A DNA stretch of 64,000 nucleotides, from the NCBI RefSeq assembly GCF_001625215.2, contig NC_030381.2, positions 41,476,689 through 41,540,688 on the forward strand, in the 5' to 3' direction. The DNA is from Daucus carota subsp. sativus (lineage: Eukaryota > Streptophyta > Magnoliopsida > Apiales > Apiaceae). Position numbers and translations under genes: made by a program. Within the stretch, counting starts at the first letter, position 1, and each line of letters begins with the position of its first letter. This document shows, in pieces, positions 20,001 through 30,585 of this stretch. Below the pieces are notes generated by a model. That model did not search any database and was not told the DNA's origin. It worked only from the letters and a program-made list of their open reading frames with translations.

Positions 20001-21855
20001 TTCAGTTAAACTGGAGCTCGAGGTCGAACCCCAAATTTTTTAATCGAGCTCGTGCCCAGTGTAACAGTGTTCGACTCGGCTCGGCTCGATTACACCCCTG
20101 CACTCGGCAGTCAGTGATTTAATGCTCCACGTATTTCAGAAAACATATATAGAGCCTAGACCTGGTATTTCTATGAAGTGCTTCAACAAGAAAATAAATA
20201 CTATATTAAGTACAGAAATGCATGCTCATCCACATCCAAAATTGTGGGATTGAGCTCAGATTCTTCAAACTAGTGCTCTCAGGGATGGAAAACCACTGAA
20301 AGACTGTTAACAAGATGGAATTTGGTTGATGTATAAATCAAAACGATTAGGTCATCCGTACCGAGTAAAAGAATTACTCCCTCTCTGCGTTTATGCTGGG
20401 CCGAGTTTTCATATTAATTTTAAAATTCTTATAAAATATAATTTCATAAAAAGTATTTTGTAAATATTTATATGATCATTTTAATTGATAATTATAGTTT
20501 ATTATATTAATAATATTTATATATAATAAATCATAAATATCACAAATAATATTAAAAACATATATAAAAGGTTACTTACCACTTACTAGTAATTTCTCAC
20601 TTGTAAAAAATAAATATTTTTAGGGAATTGATAAATAAGCTCCAAATTTTACTATTTAAGCTCCATTTCAATTTTTTCTTTTACCCAAATAGCATAATCA
20701 CCTATAATATGGATGAAACATTGGTAGAAAGCATGAGTAAATGTGGTATAAAATATGGAATTGGAGCTTAAATAGTAAAATGTGGAGCTTATTTATCAAT
20801 TCCCTATTTTTATTAATTATTAATTTAAGTCAAACAGACCTTAGACGAGGGTATGTGAGGTTTTGAGACTCTTTAGAGTCGAACTAACATAATTTGCCGT
20901 CTTTTTTTTTCTTTGTTTTAACACCAGGAGGTATAATTCTCTTCGGGAGTTGAACATGTGAAGGATACATGTCCCCTTTATAACCAGCTAATCACGGTAT
21001 GATTCATATGTTATAATATTTGTATAATTTTAATTAAAATGTTTGATAATTTAAAGAAGTGTCTTTTGTTAGTTAAAGAAAAAGATTGAAAAGAAGTAGG
21101 AGCTATAAAAAAAGTCAATTTCTCTATGAACTTCTTAAAAGCGTTTTTGTATAAACAGGTTAAGAAAATAAAAACCGTTTCTTTTTAAACTGATTTTTTC
21201 TGAGAACTTTTAACTTTTATTGCTGAAAAAGTAAATTCCTCGTAAATTTTCGCCCAACATACCAATTCTGACGTAAGTGCCCTCTGGAAAATCACATGGA
21301 ATTGCCCCTTCCACGTTATTTAGAAGAACTTTATCACCCATCTCTTCCACTGGAGCAAAATTACTCTAGCAAAACAAGTAGCAATTAATATCTTGAAATA
21401 TTTGATAGAACCTAATATATATACAGAGTTTAGTTTATAAGAGGAGAATTTTTAGACAAGGATTAGCTGGAGTACCATTTTGAAAAACATGCAAATTTAA
21501 CTAAAATTTTTGATTGAAAAGTTACCTGATTTTCCATATACGACTGCTCTTCAAATTTGAAGACTGTGTCCACAATGGCATCTAATAGTTTCATGGAAGA
21601 GTTTTTCCATGTTTTTTGAACATCAATTCTCGTGGGAATACGCTGAAACTCACTTAACAGTGGCTGCTCCTCAGTTACGGACACAAGTATACATATGTCA
21701 GTCACGTTTGCAGTTTAGTTGTAAGAATCACAAACTTATAAAAACATTACCTTAAAGGAAGAGATCATGGTGGTGATTATACGATCAAATGCATGTGTAG
21801 TGGAAGGCTTTTCAGCCGACAACTTGGTTCGAAAATTTGCTGTGCAAATAGCCAT
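17073..21855 (-). CDS. Carotenoid cleavage dioxygenase, tandem copy A (12 exons)
   Basis: A non-haem iron dioxygenase of the carotenoid oxygenase (RPE65-like) family, which cuts double bonds in carotenoids or apocarotenoids. Exons in gene order: 21855-21751, 21663-21526, 21365-21263, 19220-18958, 18851-18672, 18597-18519, 18430-18349, 18254-18192, 18113-17975, 17866-17554, 17476-17268, 17189-17073. All joins are GT-AG and in frame, giving 596 residues. The four iron-binding histidines are present: FTSHPK (H261), LTHEIG (H310), [12 protein letters not shown] (H374) and PYGFHGAF (H586). Flanking blocks GPNPLFGG and [13 protein letters not shown] are typical. It lacks the sequence style of classic CCD1, CCD4 and NCED. 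It is closer in my memory to the CCD1-like or zaxinone-synthase group, but subgroup and substrate are unproven. No long transit peptide is evident. Intron 3 has been enlarged to 2,042 bp by transposons. Confidence 0.93.
19405..20095. repeat. GAGCCGAGC-rich element in CCD copy A intron 3
   Basis: Both ends are rich in CTCGAG, GGCTCG and CGAGCTCG motifs in opposite orientations, and the right end reads GATTACACCCCTG. This is the look of a plant hAT-like miniature family, but I found no convincing 8-bp target duplication, so the borders are approximate. The Stowaway-like element at 19616-19847 is nested inside it. A related CGAGCCGAGC-rich element lies at 48.1-48.9 kb. Confidence 0.5.
19616..19847. 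mobile_element. Stowaway-like MITE (232 bp), TA target duplication
   Basis: The ends are CTCCCTCCATCCCAAATTAG on the left and its inverted counterpart ending GGATGGAGGGAG on the right. TA dinucleotides flank both sides (19614-19615, 19848-19849). CTCCCTCCGTCCC-type termini with TA duplication are the hallmark of Tc1/mariner-derived Stowaway elements in plants. A degenerate relative lies near 49550-49752. Confidence 0.88.
20621..20806. mobile_element. Foldback MITE (186 bp) with ~50-bp inverted termini
   Basis: The left end starts TAGGGAATTGATAAATAAGC and the right end finishes with the reverse complement GCTTATTTATCAATTCCCTA. The inverted similarity continues through the TTTACTATTTAAGCTCCA stretch, about 50 bp per arm. 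Flanks are T-rich, so the target duplication cannot be defined. The superfamily is not assigned. It lies in intron 3 of the dioxygenase copy A. Confidence 0.8.
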
Positions 21856-24800
21856 CCTGTCTACATGTGTTTGCACTTTGCACACATACATATATAACAC
21901 CCTCCAAATCATTTTTAAATACAGGCCAGCTTTTCTGAATTTACCCGTTGTGCATATACAACATGTCTTTCTTTATAAGAAAATATACAACATGCATTTT
22001 AAATATATGCATTTCTACGCATGTGCTATTAGTAGCTTTTGTTACATACGTAAAAACTGAATACAGAATACCTAACTTCTTAAGTGTAAATATTAACTTA
22101 GGCTATATTTGTGAGTAATTAGTGAAATTGTTTATAATTTTTATTTCTTCTATCATTCCATTCTAATTATTTTAATTAAAAATTTAAGAATGTTCATTCA
22201 TTTGTTCATCATCTTTTTTATATCATGTTTTTCCTCAAAAATTTTAACTCACTCATATTTAATCATTATTGTCTCATAATTTCTTCTATCTCCATAAAAA
22301 TTGTCCATATATTTTCATTCCATCCTCCCCTCAGTCCATTCCTTTCGAGTGAACACAACCTTAACCTTTCACAAATTTGATTCACCTCTATCACACTCAA
22401 ATTGATGAAAATATAGATGAGTAAGAGTTTCAAGCAACGTTGTTGACCAAAAATCCTATATTATTATTTATATAATAGTCATATCAATAAAACTTATTAT
22501 TGGGTATTATAAATTATATAATATAAAAAAAAGATGATTTAAAGAGCTCTTTATTGTGGACCTATTAATGAACCCGATAAATACAATTAATTAATAAATT
22601 TAATTATAATTAATTTGAATGCCCATATCATATTATTACTAATCTAACAACTTTCGTGTACAGTTTTATTTTCATTTATCAATATGTATTTTATTTCAAA
22701 ACTTGAATTTCAAAAGGCATAAATTTGAGTTGTTATTTCAAATTATCAGCTGTATATAAATGTTTTTATATTTAATTGAAATTCAGATTTCTTATCCAAA
22801 CACATCATGTAACTAAATTCAATATTAAATGAAATTTAAGATAATGAATAAATAATATAATTGTGGTAAGTATATTATCACCAAGTTAAAATGAAAAAAA
22901 ATGGGATAAAATTCACATATATACAATATTATATTGAATTAAGAGGTTATTATAAAGAAGTGGTGTTTGTAGTTTATATATCAAAATATTTGTCAAATTT
23001 TATTAAAGTTTAAAAAAATCATCAAAATTTCAAATTCGCGGATTAGTGACTGATTCTACTTTTTTTCCCTTTTAAAAGATTGGAATTTTTATGTTTTCAT
23101 TAATTTTTTACAAGGGTGACCAAATTTTATTTCCAGCTAACTCATTTTCACCTTAGAAATTAACATGAGCCATTTGATCTTAAGAGGCGGATATAAAATA
23201 TGATTATTAATTTATAAATTGAAATTTTGACCAACACCCCTCTCTTAATTATGACATACATATATAATTTTTGAATCTCACAAATTAGATTTGAATTTGT
23301 GTATGTACATATTACACACATACATGGGGGCCTCTGGGTGGCCATGCCCCCATAGGTTTCAGAAAAGTGTATATATTTTTATATGAGATCCACATATTTG
23401 ACAATATTAATCTACAAAATATTACTCCTTGTGTCCCTGGAATGTTAAAAATTGCCCCTAGAATGTTAAAAATTAAAAAGTGCCCCCTTAGCATTGTGTT
23501 CTGCCTCCATCACTGCACACATATATAGTAATTTGAATTTTTGTATGTACATATATATATTACACACATATATAGTTATATGAATAATATGAGTAATAAA
23601 GTTTATGATGAAATGCATCATTGAATATAATACTTTATTTAATCACTACTAGAATTACATGCATATATGTAATGCGAATGTGATAGGATAAATAGACATA
23701 TATGCTTATCTAATGATAATTGATTTTTTAGACACCAATATATATAAATTGTGATTTTTTAGACATCAATATATATAAATTGTGATATTAAGATTATTTT
23801 CTTCAAATAATTAAATTTGTTTAATGATAATTTATATATTATCTATACTCTCTGAGATTTTAGAAAAATTAAATTGATTACTTCCTCACTAGCAAAATAA
23901 CACAGTACCCTGGAGTACCAACAACATGACAATGGATCTATAGTATTTGATGAACGAGTATATTTGAAGATAGGTTACTACTGACACTAGTTACGTCCTG
24001 TTCTCAAATATCAACCCTCATGCTGCAAGTGGTAATATTTCTTTCGCGAAGGAGTTAGTAATAAGATCCCTCGTGTTTGAAAAATAAGATCCGCTTATGT
24101 TGTTAGTGCAGCTGGAACATCTCATATAGCGGGTGTATGTGTACGGCTTAAAAACCACGGTAGAAGTCACGAACATTTGTGTAAAAAGTCAAGAATCACT
24201 GCTAGTTTTGTTTGAGAATTTCTACTTATTTCCCAAACACTTTAATCACTTAAAATTTGCTTCTAAGTTCTACTCCACTTTTTTATTATAAGGAGAAAGT
24301 ACTTATTTTAAATTTACCCAAACGGCCCAAAAAATTGTTTAAAATAATTAACCAAACGATATAATATATTGTAGGTGTAAATTTTTTAAATAAATTTGGT
24401 TATTATATTTAGTTATATTTTAAAATAATAATATAAACTATTTAAATTATTATAAATAAATATATTATTCTAATATAGTAGTATTATATTTTTACATATC
24501 TCATAAATATAATCGATTATGTTATGATATATTTGGAAATATTAGTATTAATATGAATATGTTTAGGTAAAGGTTTCTTAGATACAAAAGCATGGTTAGA
24601 AACCCTAATAAAAATTTTAAACCTCGTTTGACATTGGCGCAACACCCCATCTTTTGACCGAAAATGAAATTAAAAACATGATAAATCTAAATATAAATTT
24701 TTGGAAAGTACTCACTCTTTTGAAACAAAAATAATTTTTAAATTTTTTGACATATAGAAATTTTAATATCATATCGTCCCAAAAATTTTAATATCAGATG

Positions 24801-25660
24801 ACATAGGCAAAACATTTATCATAAAAAATAAGTATTTTTTAAAAAATTAATATTCTGATTACATATAATTATTTATAAGAACCTAAAATATTTTTTTTAA
24901 ATATACACTAAAAAATACTACAAAATAAATCAGAAATGAAAATATCAAATTAAAATAATAGATGAAATATAGTTTATATTTATTCTAGATCTAAAATTTA
25001 GAAACAAATTTATTAAAATTTATTTAAATGACTGCCTTGTGATAAACTAAAATAAAATGGATAAATTTAAATCAAAACAACTGCACTGTTACTATGAGTA
25101 CTGAAATAAGTAATTTTTTGTTACTAGATTACAAAATTTGATCAGAAAAAGATTCGTACTCGCCATCGAGGAATATTTACTTAATTATGAAGGCCAGGGT
25201 TGACTGTTGTCTTAGGCATTTAGCATTATTAAAATGTTCTTTTCTAATTGCATCGCTTATGACTTGGTGTTCCAGAGACATCCCCTAAAAAAATATATGT
25301 ATACAATATTGTCTAGTTGAAATTGTTTATCAAGGCATAGTTATGGTATGTTTTTATTTATACTCTGAATATTTTATTTATCAATTTATATTAAATATTT
25401 GTTCCAACAGGTTTTAAGATTTCAGTTTATATACATACTATGTCTGTGCTGATATTTATTTTTTGACCTCAAATAATAATTATATTTATGTAAAATTTTA
25501 GTTTTTATATTAATTTTAAAATAAATTATTATTTGACAATTTCATAATACAAAATTATATTAAGTTTTAATATCAAATTTTGTAAATTATCAAAGATTAA
25601 AAAAAAATAGATCAGTAATATTCCACTTAACTGACTTCGACATTTGTATCGCTCTATCTA
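21856..25660. other. AT-rich intergenic DNA upstream of CCD copy A
   Basis: This should contain the promoter of the minus-strand gene that starts at 21855. A TTATATATG-like stretch lies only about 35 bp before the ATG on that strand, too close for a confident TATA call. A 33-bp phrase ending in CAATATATATAAATTGTGA is tandemly repeated near 23728-23785. Apart from the small insertion at 23323-23515 I see no gene or RNA. Confidence 0.4.
23323..23515. mobile_element. Possible small hAT-type insertion (193 bp) with 8-bp TSD
   Basis: The exact direct repeat CACACATA occurs at 23315-23322 and 23516-23523. The right end, read inverted, starts CAGTGATGGAGGCAG, close to the CAGTGGCGGA-type ends of the element at 2964. 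The left end CATGGGGGC matches that less well, so this is probably a worn or internally deleted copy. The CA-rich flank weakens the target-duplication evidence. Confidence 0.55.
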
Positions 25661-25665
25661 CAATA

Positions 25666-26019
25666 AGCAAGTCCAAGAGTGTCATAGTTCATGCCCCAAA
25701 TATAATATAAAATATTATGTCCTAGTAATTTAGGACATACTTTACTAACTTGAACTCCAACCATGTGTCTTATTCTCACACTATGTTTAATATTTTATTA
25801 TTAAAGACTCTCTTTGCATAATATAAAAGTAGAGAGAGAAAGAGAGTGTGATGAGAATTTATAATAAAATATTGAATAGGGCAAGGTGAGATGTGCCTCA
25901 AAAATAGGGCTTGTCCTAGTGATATAAGATATCACTATGACATTGTTGGATCAAGTTTTTTATCAATTGTCCTGAATTATAACTTAGAACATGATATATG
26001 GCATCTGTTGGACTTGCTC
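25666..26019. mobile_element. MITE-like inverted-repeat element (~350 bp)
   Basis: The left end reads GCAAGTCCAAGAGTGTCATA and the right end inverts to a similar GCAAGTCCAACAGATGCCATA. The ends also share a TCCTAGTAATTTAGGAC / GTCCTAGTGATATAAG-like interior. No clean target duplication is visible, although TAA-type flanks would fit PIF/Harbinger elements. Confidence 0.55.
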
Positions 26020-26184
26020 TAACAGTAAATCAAATCATGACGATACTCTTTCCTCCCAAAATAACTGTCACTTAAATTTTTTTTGCGGTACGAGCCGTGC
26101 CATGCTGTGTTCGTTATGTCCGGACATAGAACCGACACTAGAAAACAGGCAGGTTGCACCAGGCTTCGGGGAATGAAAATTGTA

Positions 26185-26416
26185 CTCCCTTCGTCAAGTA
26201 TACATTCACGGCTTTCACGGTTTACACGTATTTCGAGGCTCAAATAAAATACAGTTATATAATATTTTTTAAAATTTTGTTTTTGAATAAAAATTTAGAC
26301 ATCATATTTTTATTCGGAATAAGAAAATTTAAAAAAATATTATGAAACTATACTTTAAATGAGCCTTTAAAAACGTGTCAAAAAATAACGTATACAACTC
26401 ATTGGGGCAGAGGGAG
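26185..26416. mobile_element. Stowaway-like MITE (232 bp), TA target duplication
   Basis: Left end CTCCCTTCGTCAAG, right end GGGGCAGAGGGAG, flanked by TA on both sides (26183-26184, 26417-26418). Interior text such as AAAAATAACGTA near the right end is shared with the copy nested at about 3253-3490, so both belong to one family. Inverted termini are worn compared with the copies at 46971 and 50427. Confidence 0.7.
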
Positions 26417-26419
26417 TAA

Positions 26420-28085
26420 CCGATACCATCGGTCGGGCGGATTGACATGTGGCATGCGATTTGACACGTGGCCAGCGGGTTGGGATGGATTGGCCAGGTT
26501 TATCGATTATTTCTTATTTTCCTTTTTTAATTTTTATACATTATTATAATAAAATTCACTTGTAAATTTTAACCACGATCAATAATTATTAATAAGTTGT
26601 GAATTATCAAATGCAATACAATAAAAATTAGAATTTATTCGATTTTAAATTATTTTCATTTAATAACTACATAAGTGTTGGCTATGGAATTTTTTTTTCA
26701 TTTCCATAACAAGCACTTGTACTCTTAGTTAATTAAGAAAATTTTATTACAAATTTGTTATCAGAGATGAAATGTTTGTTTTATCAATAAATTACAATAA
26801 TATTTATGATCTTTTTATTTTTTTCGAAATTTTGAATTTGAATAAATAACTTTTTTTTTTGTCAAGAACAAATAACTTCTTTGAAAATATAAAATTAGAT
26901 TTCTTTTGAAATGAAGGTATTCAAATATCACTATAAATATGAGAATTTGAAATAACAACTCAAATCATATAATTTGAAATAAAATACATATTTCCTCCTA
27001 CGTTCTCTCAGTTGACCGGATTCAATTGAATTTGGGATATCTTCGACCACTCTATGTATGATCAAATAAAAGGTATGTTAAGTCCAAGGGTGTAGAAATA
27101 AGTAACCGGTTAAAACATTTCAATTTTGATATATAAATTTGATCTCAATTATAAGTTTTTGAAACTGTCTTGTCAAAATTTTGAATTTCCATCTAATTTT
27201 TGTCAAAAAAAGTTAACTATCTTATCTATATATCATTTCGGTCAAATTTATAATTAAATTTGATTGAATTTTATTAATATTTTAAATATCCTCGTAATCT
27301 TTTTTATTTCGACCAAAACCAATCAAAACTAGTATATCAAAATTAAGGATCATAGATTAGAAAAATTACTAACTGTCTAAATGTAATATATCATAGAAAC
27401 AGCAGCAAAAGGGGGAAGGAAGTATGAGAAAACCATTACACTGAAGTAGTAATTCGTCCGAATATGATCACAACCTGTTATAATCAACAGGTAATTCGGT
27501 CGAATATGATCAAAACTCTAAGTTAGCCGAATATAGTTGAATTTATATTTTCATTAATTGGTTGAAAATATTTTATTCGGTCTAACATTTTAAAATTAGT
27601 TGGTTAACCAAAATGAATACATAACTTTTTTTCATTAAATTAGATGATAAATTTTGTACTTAGAAAATATTTTCGATCAAAATGATGATTCGGATAACTC
27701 AAAATGGTTTCAGATTGAAATTCGCAATTGAAGAAGACGATTTTTTTAATAAAATCATATTTCAATATATTTAGTTTCAATTAAAAATATTATGCGTATT
27801 TGTTTATTAGAAGCAGTAACTTAAAAGTAGTTTATACTCTTCTTCACCCGTTATTCTAAAAATGTTAGAAGAATTCGTAAAAAATTGAGAATGTTAGCTT
27901 TTTTTCATGATCAATATGTTTTTTTCAAATACTTTAATAACTTATAAATCTTAACTTCTCTTGTTTTCTAGCTGCACTAATTTCTTTTTAGTTATTCTAT
28001 TCCGTATCCAACTTTTAATATGCAAATATATTGGCGACCTGGTAACGCAGGCGAATTTTCATTCTAAAAATAATTTGGGGATAAA
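26420..28085. other. Gene-free interval before the LINE fragment
   Basis: AT-rich DNA with no recognisable gene. A phrase like GTAATTCGTCCGAATATGATCA occurs near 27448 and again with small changes near 27489, a local duplication of about 40 bp. CACGTGG-type E-box/G-box text occurs in the tract near 26446-26473, which also contains two ACGTGG/CATGTGG repeats, but there is no adjacent gene to assign it to. Confidence 0.35.
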
Positions 28086-28107
28086 CAAACCGGTTCGATA
28101 GTCATTC

Positions 28108-29127
28108 TTGTTCTTTTCAATTATTCTCATCATGGCTAGTAATCTAGTCCAAGCAATGAATAACATCTCTTTAGAGAACGAGGAAGGAGGAAGAGAGATT
28201 AATGATGATGTTCATAATCAACCCTTTAACGCAAATCTTTTTGTTGTTGGGCGATTTATTAACAAGGGACGAGTCAATTTTGAAGCAATGCAGCACACTC
28301 TAGCCATTCTATGGAAGCCAGGTAAAGGTGTCTCCATAAAGGAATTGGATTCAAATTTATATCTATTTCAATTTTATCATGAGATTGACGTTAAAAGAGT
28401 TATGGAGGGCTGCCCTTGGTCATTTAACAGGAAAGCTTTGGTGATGTCGAGATTAAAACAAGGACAGAATCCTCGTTATGTTGATCTCAACACCATGGAT
28501 CTCTGGGTACAGATTCGTGATTTAAAGGTCGGATTTATGTCGGAAACAGTCCTTAAAGGAATTGGGAATTATGTGGGGAATTATGTTCGATCTTGCCCAT
28601 CAAACTTCACGGGTGTTTGGAGAGAATATATGAGGATCAGGGTCTCAATTGATCTGGCAAAACCATTAAAGAGACGGATGAAAATCAAGATGGCGGGAGA
28701 TGCGTGGTTCTGGATTAATTTTAAATATGAAAATGTTCCAAGTTTTTGTTTCATTTGTGGCATTGTAGGTCATTCGGAACGATTTTGTAGTCAGTTGTTT
28801 GAAAAAGCGGAGAGTGAAATAGTTAAACCTTATGGTGAGTGGATGAGAGCTCCTCTTCGAAGACAAGTGAAACCAATAGGAGCCAAATGGTTACGAAATG
28901 GTGAAAGTGGTAGTAAATATGCAGCAGATTTGCAGATTCAGAGCAAACGGAACGAAGACGATGAGAGCAATCAAGACTCAGAAAAAATAGGCTTGTATAA
29001 AGAAGTTTTAATGGACTCGGCTGATATTACTGAGACTAAAATGGCTGATGAAAATTCAGGTAACAGTTCGATTTCAAAAAACGTATATGGCGCGAGTACT
29101 CATGGGAGTGCTCGCCTATCATTATGA
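28108..29127 (+). CDS. LINE ORF1 protein with DUF4283-like region and CCHC zinc knuckle
   Basis: This 339-codon frame is the nucleic-acid-binding ORF1 of an L1-type plant LINE. The N-terminal half (about 30-200) resembles the DUF4283 domain, including GRFINKGRVNFEAM and the block MEGCPWSFNRKALVM. A zinc knuckle CFICGIVGHSERFC of form CX2CX4HX4C follows at about 212-225. The tail is acidic and serine-rich. A second in-frame ATG at 28132 could be the true start. It is a transposon protein and not a host gene. The open frame suggests the insertion is not ancient, although its ORF2 partner is already broken. Confidence 0.88.
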   Translation: MFFSIILIMASNLVQAMNNISLENEEGGREINDDVHNQPFNANLFVVGRFINKGRVNFEAMQHTLAILWKPGKGVSIKELDSNLYLFQFYHEIDVKRVMEGCPWSFNRKALVMSRLKQGQNPRYVDLNTMDLWVQIRDLKVGFMSETVLKGIGNYVGNYVRSCPSNFTGVWREYMRIRVSIDLAKPLKRRMKIKMAGDAWFWINFKYENVPSFCFICGIVGHSERFCSQLFEKAESEIVKPYGEWMRAPLRRQVKPIGAKWLRNGESGSKYAADLQIQSKRNEDDESNQDSEKIGLYKEVLMDSADITETKMADENSGNSSISKNVYGASTHGSARLSL

Positions 29128-30309
29128 GTTTAATAAGTTGGAATTGCCATGGGATTGGGACTCCGTGGCCTTTTCAATTCCTTAAGGAGATCACTCCCCA
29201 AAAGAGACCCGGTTTTATTTTCCTGTGTGAAATTATTAGTAAGAAAGCTACTGTAGAAAGGTTTCAACGAGCAGTTGGCTTTAAGGGCTGTAGTAGTAGA
29301 ATCCCATGGTCACAATGGTGGTTTTGCTTTACTCCAGCGTATAAGGATGAAGTCCTTTCACGTTCCTACTTGATTGACAGGAATTTACGACGAGCCTGAC
29401 AGAAATAAAAGGTATGAAACATGGCAACTCATTCGCCATCTGTCTGTAAATAATTCCTTAACTTGGGTGTTAATAGGTGATATGAATAATGTCTGCTCGC
29501 AAGAAGATTAGAGAGGTGGTCGTCCATATCCTCAAACTCTGATCAGAGGTTTTCTTGATGTTCTATAAGACTGCAATCTCTCAGACATGATGAATCTTAT
29601 TGGCCAGCCATATACATGGGAAAGAGGTGCTGGCAATGATTATTGGATCGAACTAAGGCTGGATCGTGCCTTGTCAACAGCTGATTCTCAAACATGTTCA
29701 AGGATGCTACTCTCACAAATTTGGAAGTCCCCACGTCAGACCATTGCCCTTTGTTTCTGGAGTTTTATAAAGCTCAACAGATAGTCAAAACTCGAATCTT
29801 TTGCTTTGAAAATGCATGCCTCCGCGAGCCAATGTACCAACAGCTAGTGGCGGATGTTTGGGATAGAAATCAAGGAAGATCTTTTTTTGACAAAATCACT
29901 GAATGTACTCAAATCTTATCCGAATGGGGCCAAGAAATCACAGGTAGCTTCAAACGTCGAATCCAAGCATACAAAAGAGTGATTAAAGCTCTAAAAGGTC
30001 GAAGAGATGACTTCTCAGTTAAAGTAGTAAAGGAGAATCAGAAGCAGCTTGCTGAGGTTTACCTCAACAGGAAATTTTTTGGAAACAACGGTCCAAACAG
30101 TTGTGGTTAAAAAAGGGGACCAAAACACCAAATTCTTTCATGCAGCGGCTAAGAATAGAAGGACTATAAACCAGATCAAAAATCTCAAGAATAAAGATGG
30201 CATTACAGTTGATTGGAATTCGGGTTTAGAAGATGTGATAGTGAGCTTTTTCACAGAATTGTTTAAGGCGTCAGATACTGAATGGAGCTTAATTACATAT
30301 ACTGAATGA
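29124..30309 (+). pseudogene. LINE ORF2 remnant (endonuclease part only, frameshifted)
   Basis: ORF2 normally encodes an APE-type endonuclease followed by reverse transcriptase. Here the frame opened at 29124 ends at 29399. Later pieces of the same protein continue in other frames (for example 29587-29784, 29694-30110 and 30049-30309), with an in-frame stop in the stretch around 29510. Everything beyond about residue 380 of a normal ORF2 is missing. It overlaps the ORF1 stop codon by 4 bp, as is usual in this family. It cannot make an active protein. Confidence 0.88.
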
Positions 30310-30585
30310 GTTATGGCCTATTTTCTATGTCGTCTGTAACTGTAGTATGTACTCAGATCGTTCCATTAATATATATTCCCTTTTGGCCGATCAAAAATAA
30401 AATTGCAGCATTTCTAGTTAAAACAAACTGCTGCTTCTTTCTATATACTATATATACTTTTAGTGTTCCTTCAAAATGCTCCTTCTCTAAAGTTTTTTAG
30501 TTCGACTCTTCCCATCCCTTACCTCTAGTTTCGGCACATACACAAGTTTAGGGAAACAAACAAAAAGAACAACTCCAAGTACCGT

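Larger units (their letters stand above)
28090..30309 (+). mobile_element. L1-type LINE fragment: intact-looking ORF1, broken ORF2 endonuclease, no reverse transcriptase
   Basis: The fragment begins a little before the ORF1 start codons (28108 or 28132). ORF1 is followed immediately by ORF2, whose start overlaps the ORF1 stop region. ORF2 opens with the endonuclease motif SWNCHGIGTPW and later keeps pieces such as GDMNN and SDHCPL, but they lie in different frames. Homology stops near 30305, before any YADD reverse transcriptase motif. LINE copies are usually truncated at the 5' end, so a copy with its 5' part and no 3' part was probably cut by a later deletion. It lies 277 bp beyond the 3' end of CCD copy B. 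Confidence 0.9.

Noticed and set aside
20376-20410. Another Stowaway element at CTCCCTCTCTGCG in CCD copy A intron 3
   Set aside because: One-sided similarity only; the partner terminus could not be found.
28108-29127. Host CCHC zinc-finger gene
   Set aside because: Followed with overlap by an L1 endonuclease remnant and has DUF4283-like text, so it is LINE ORF1.
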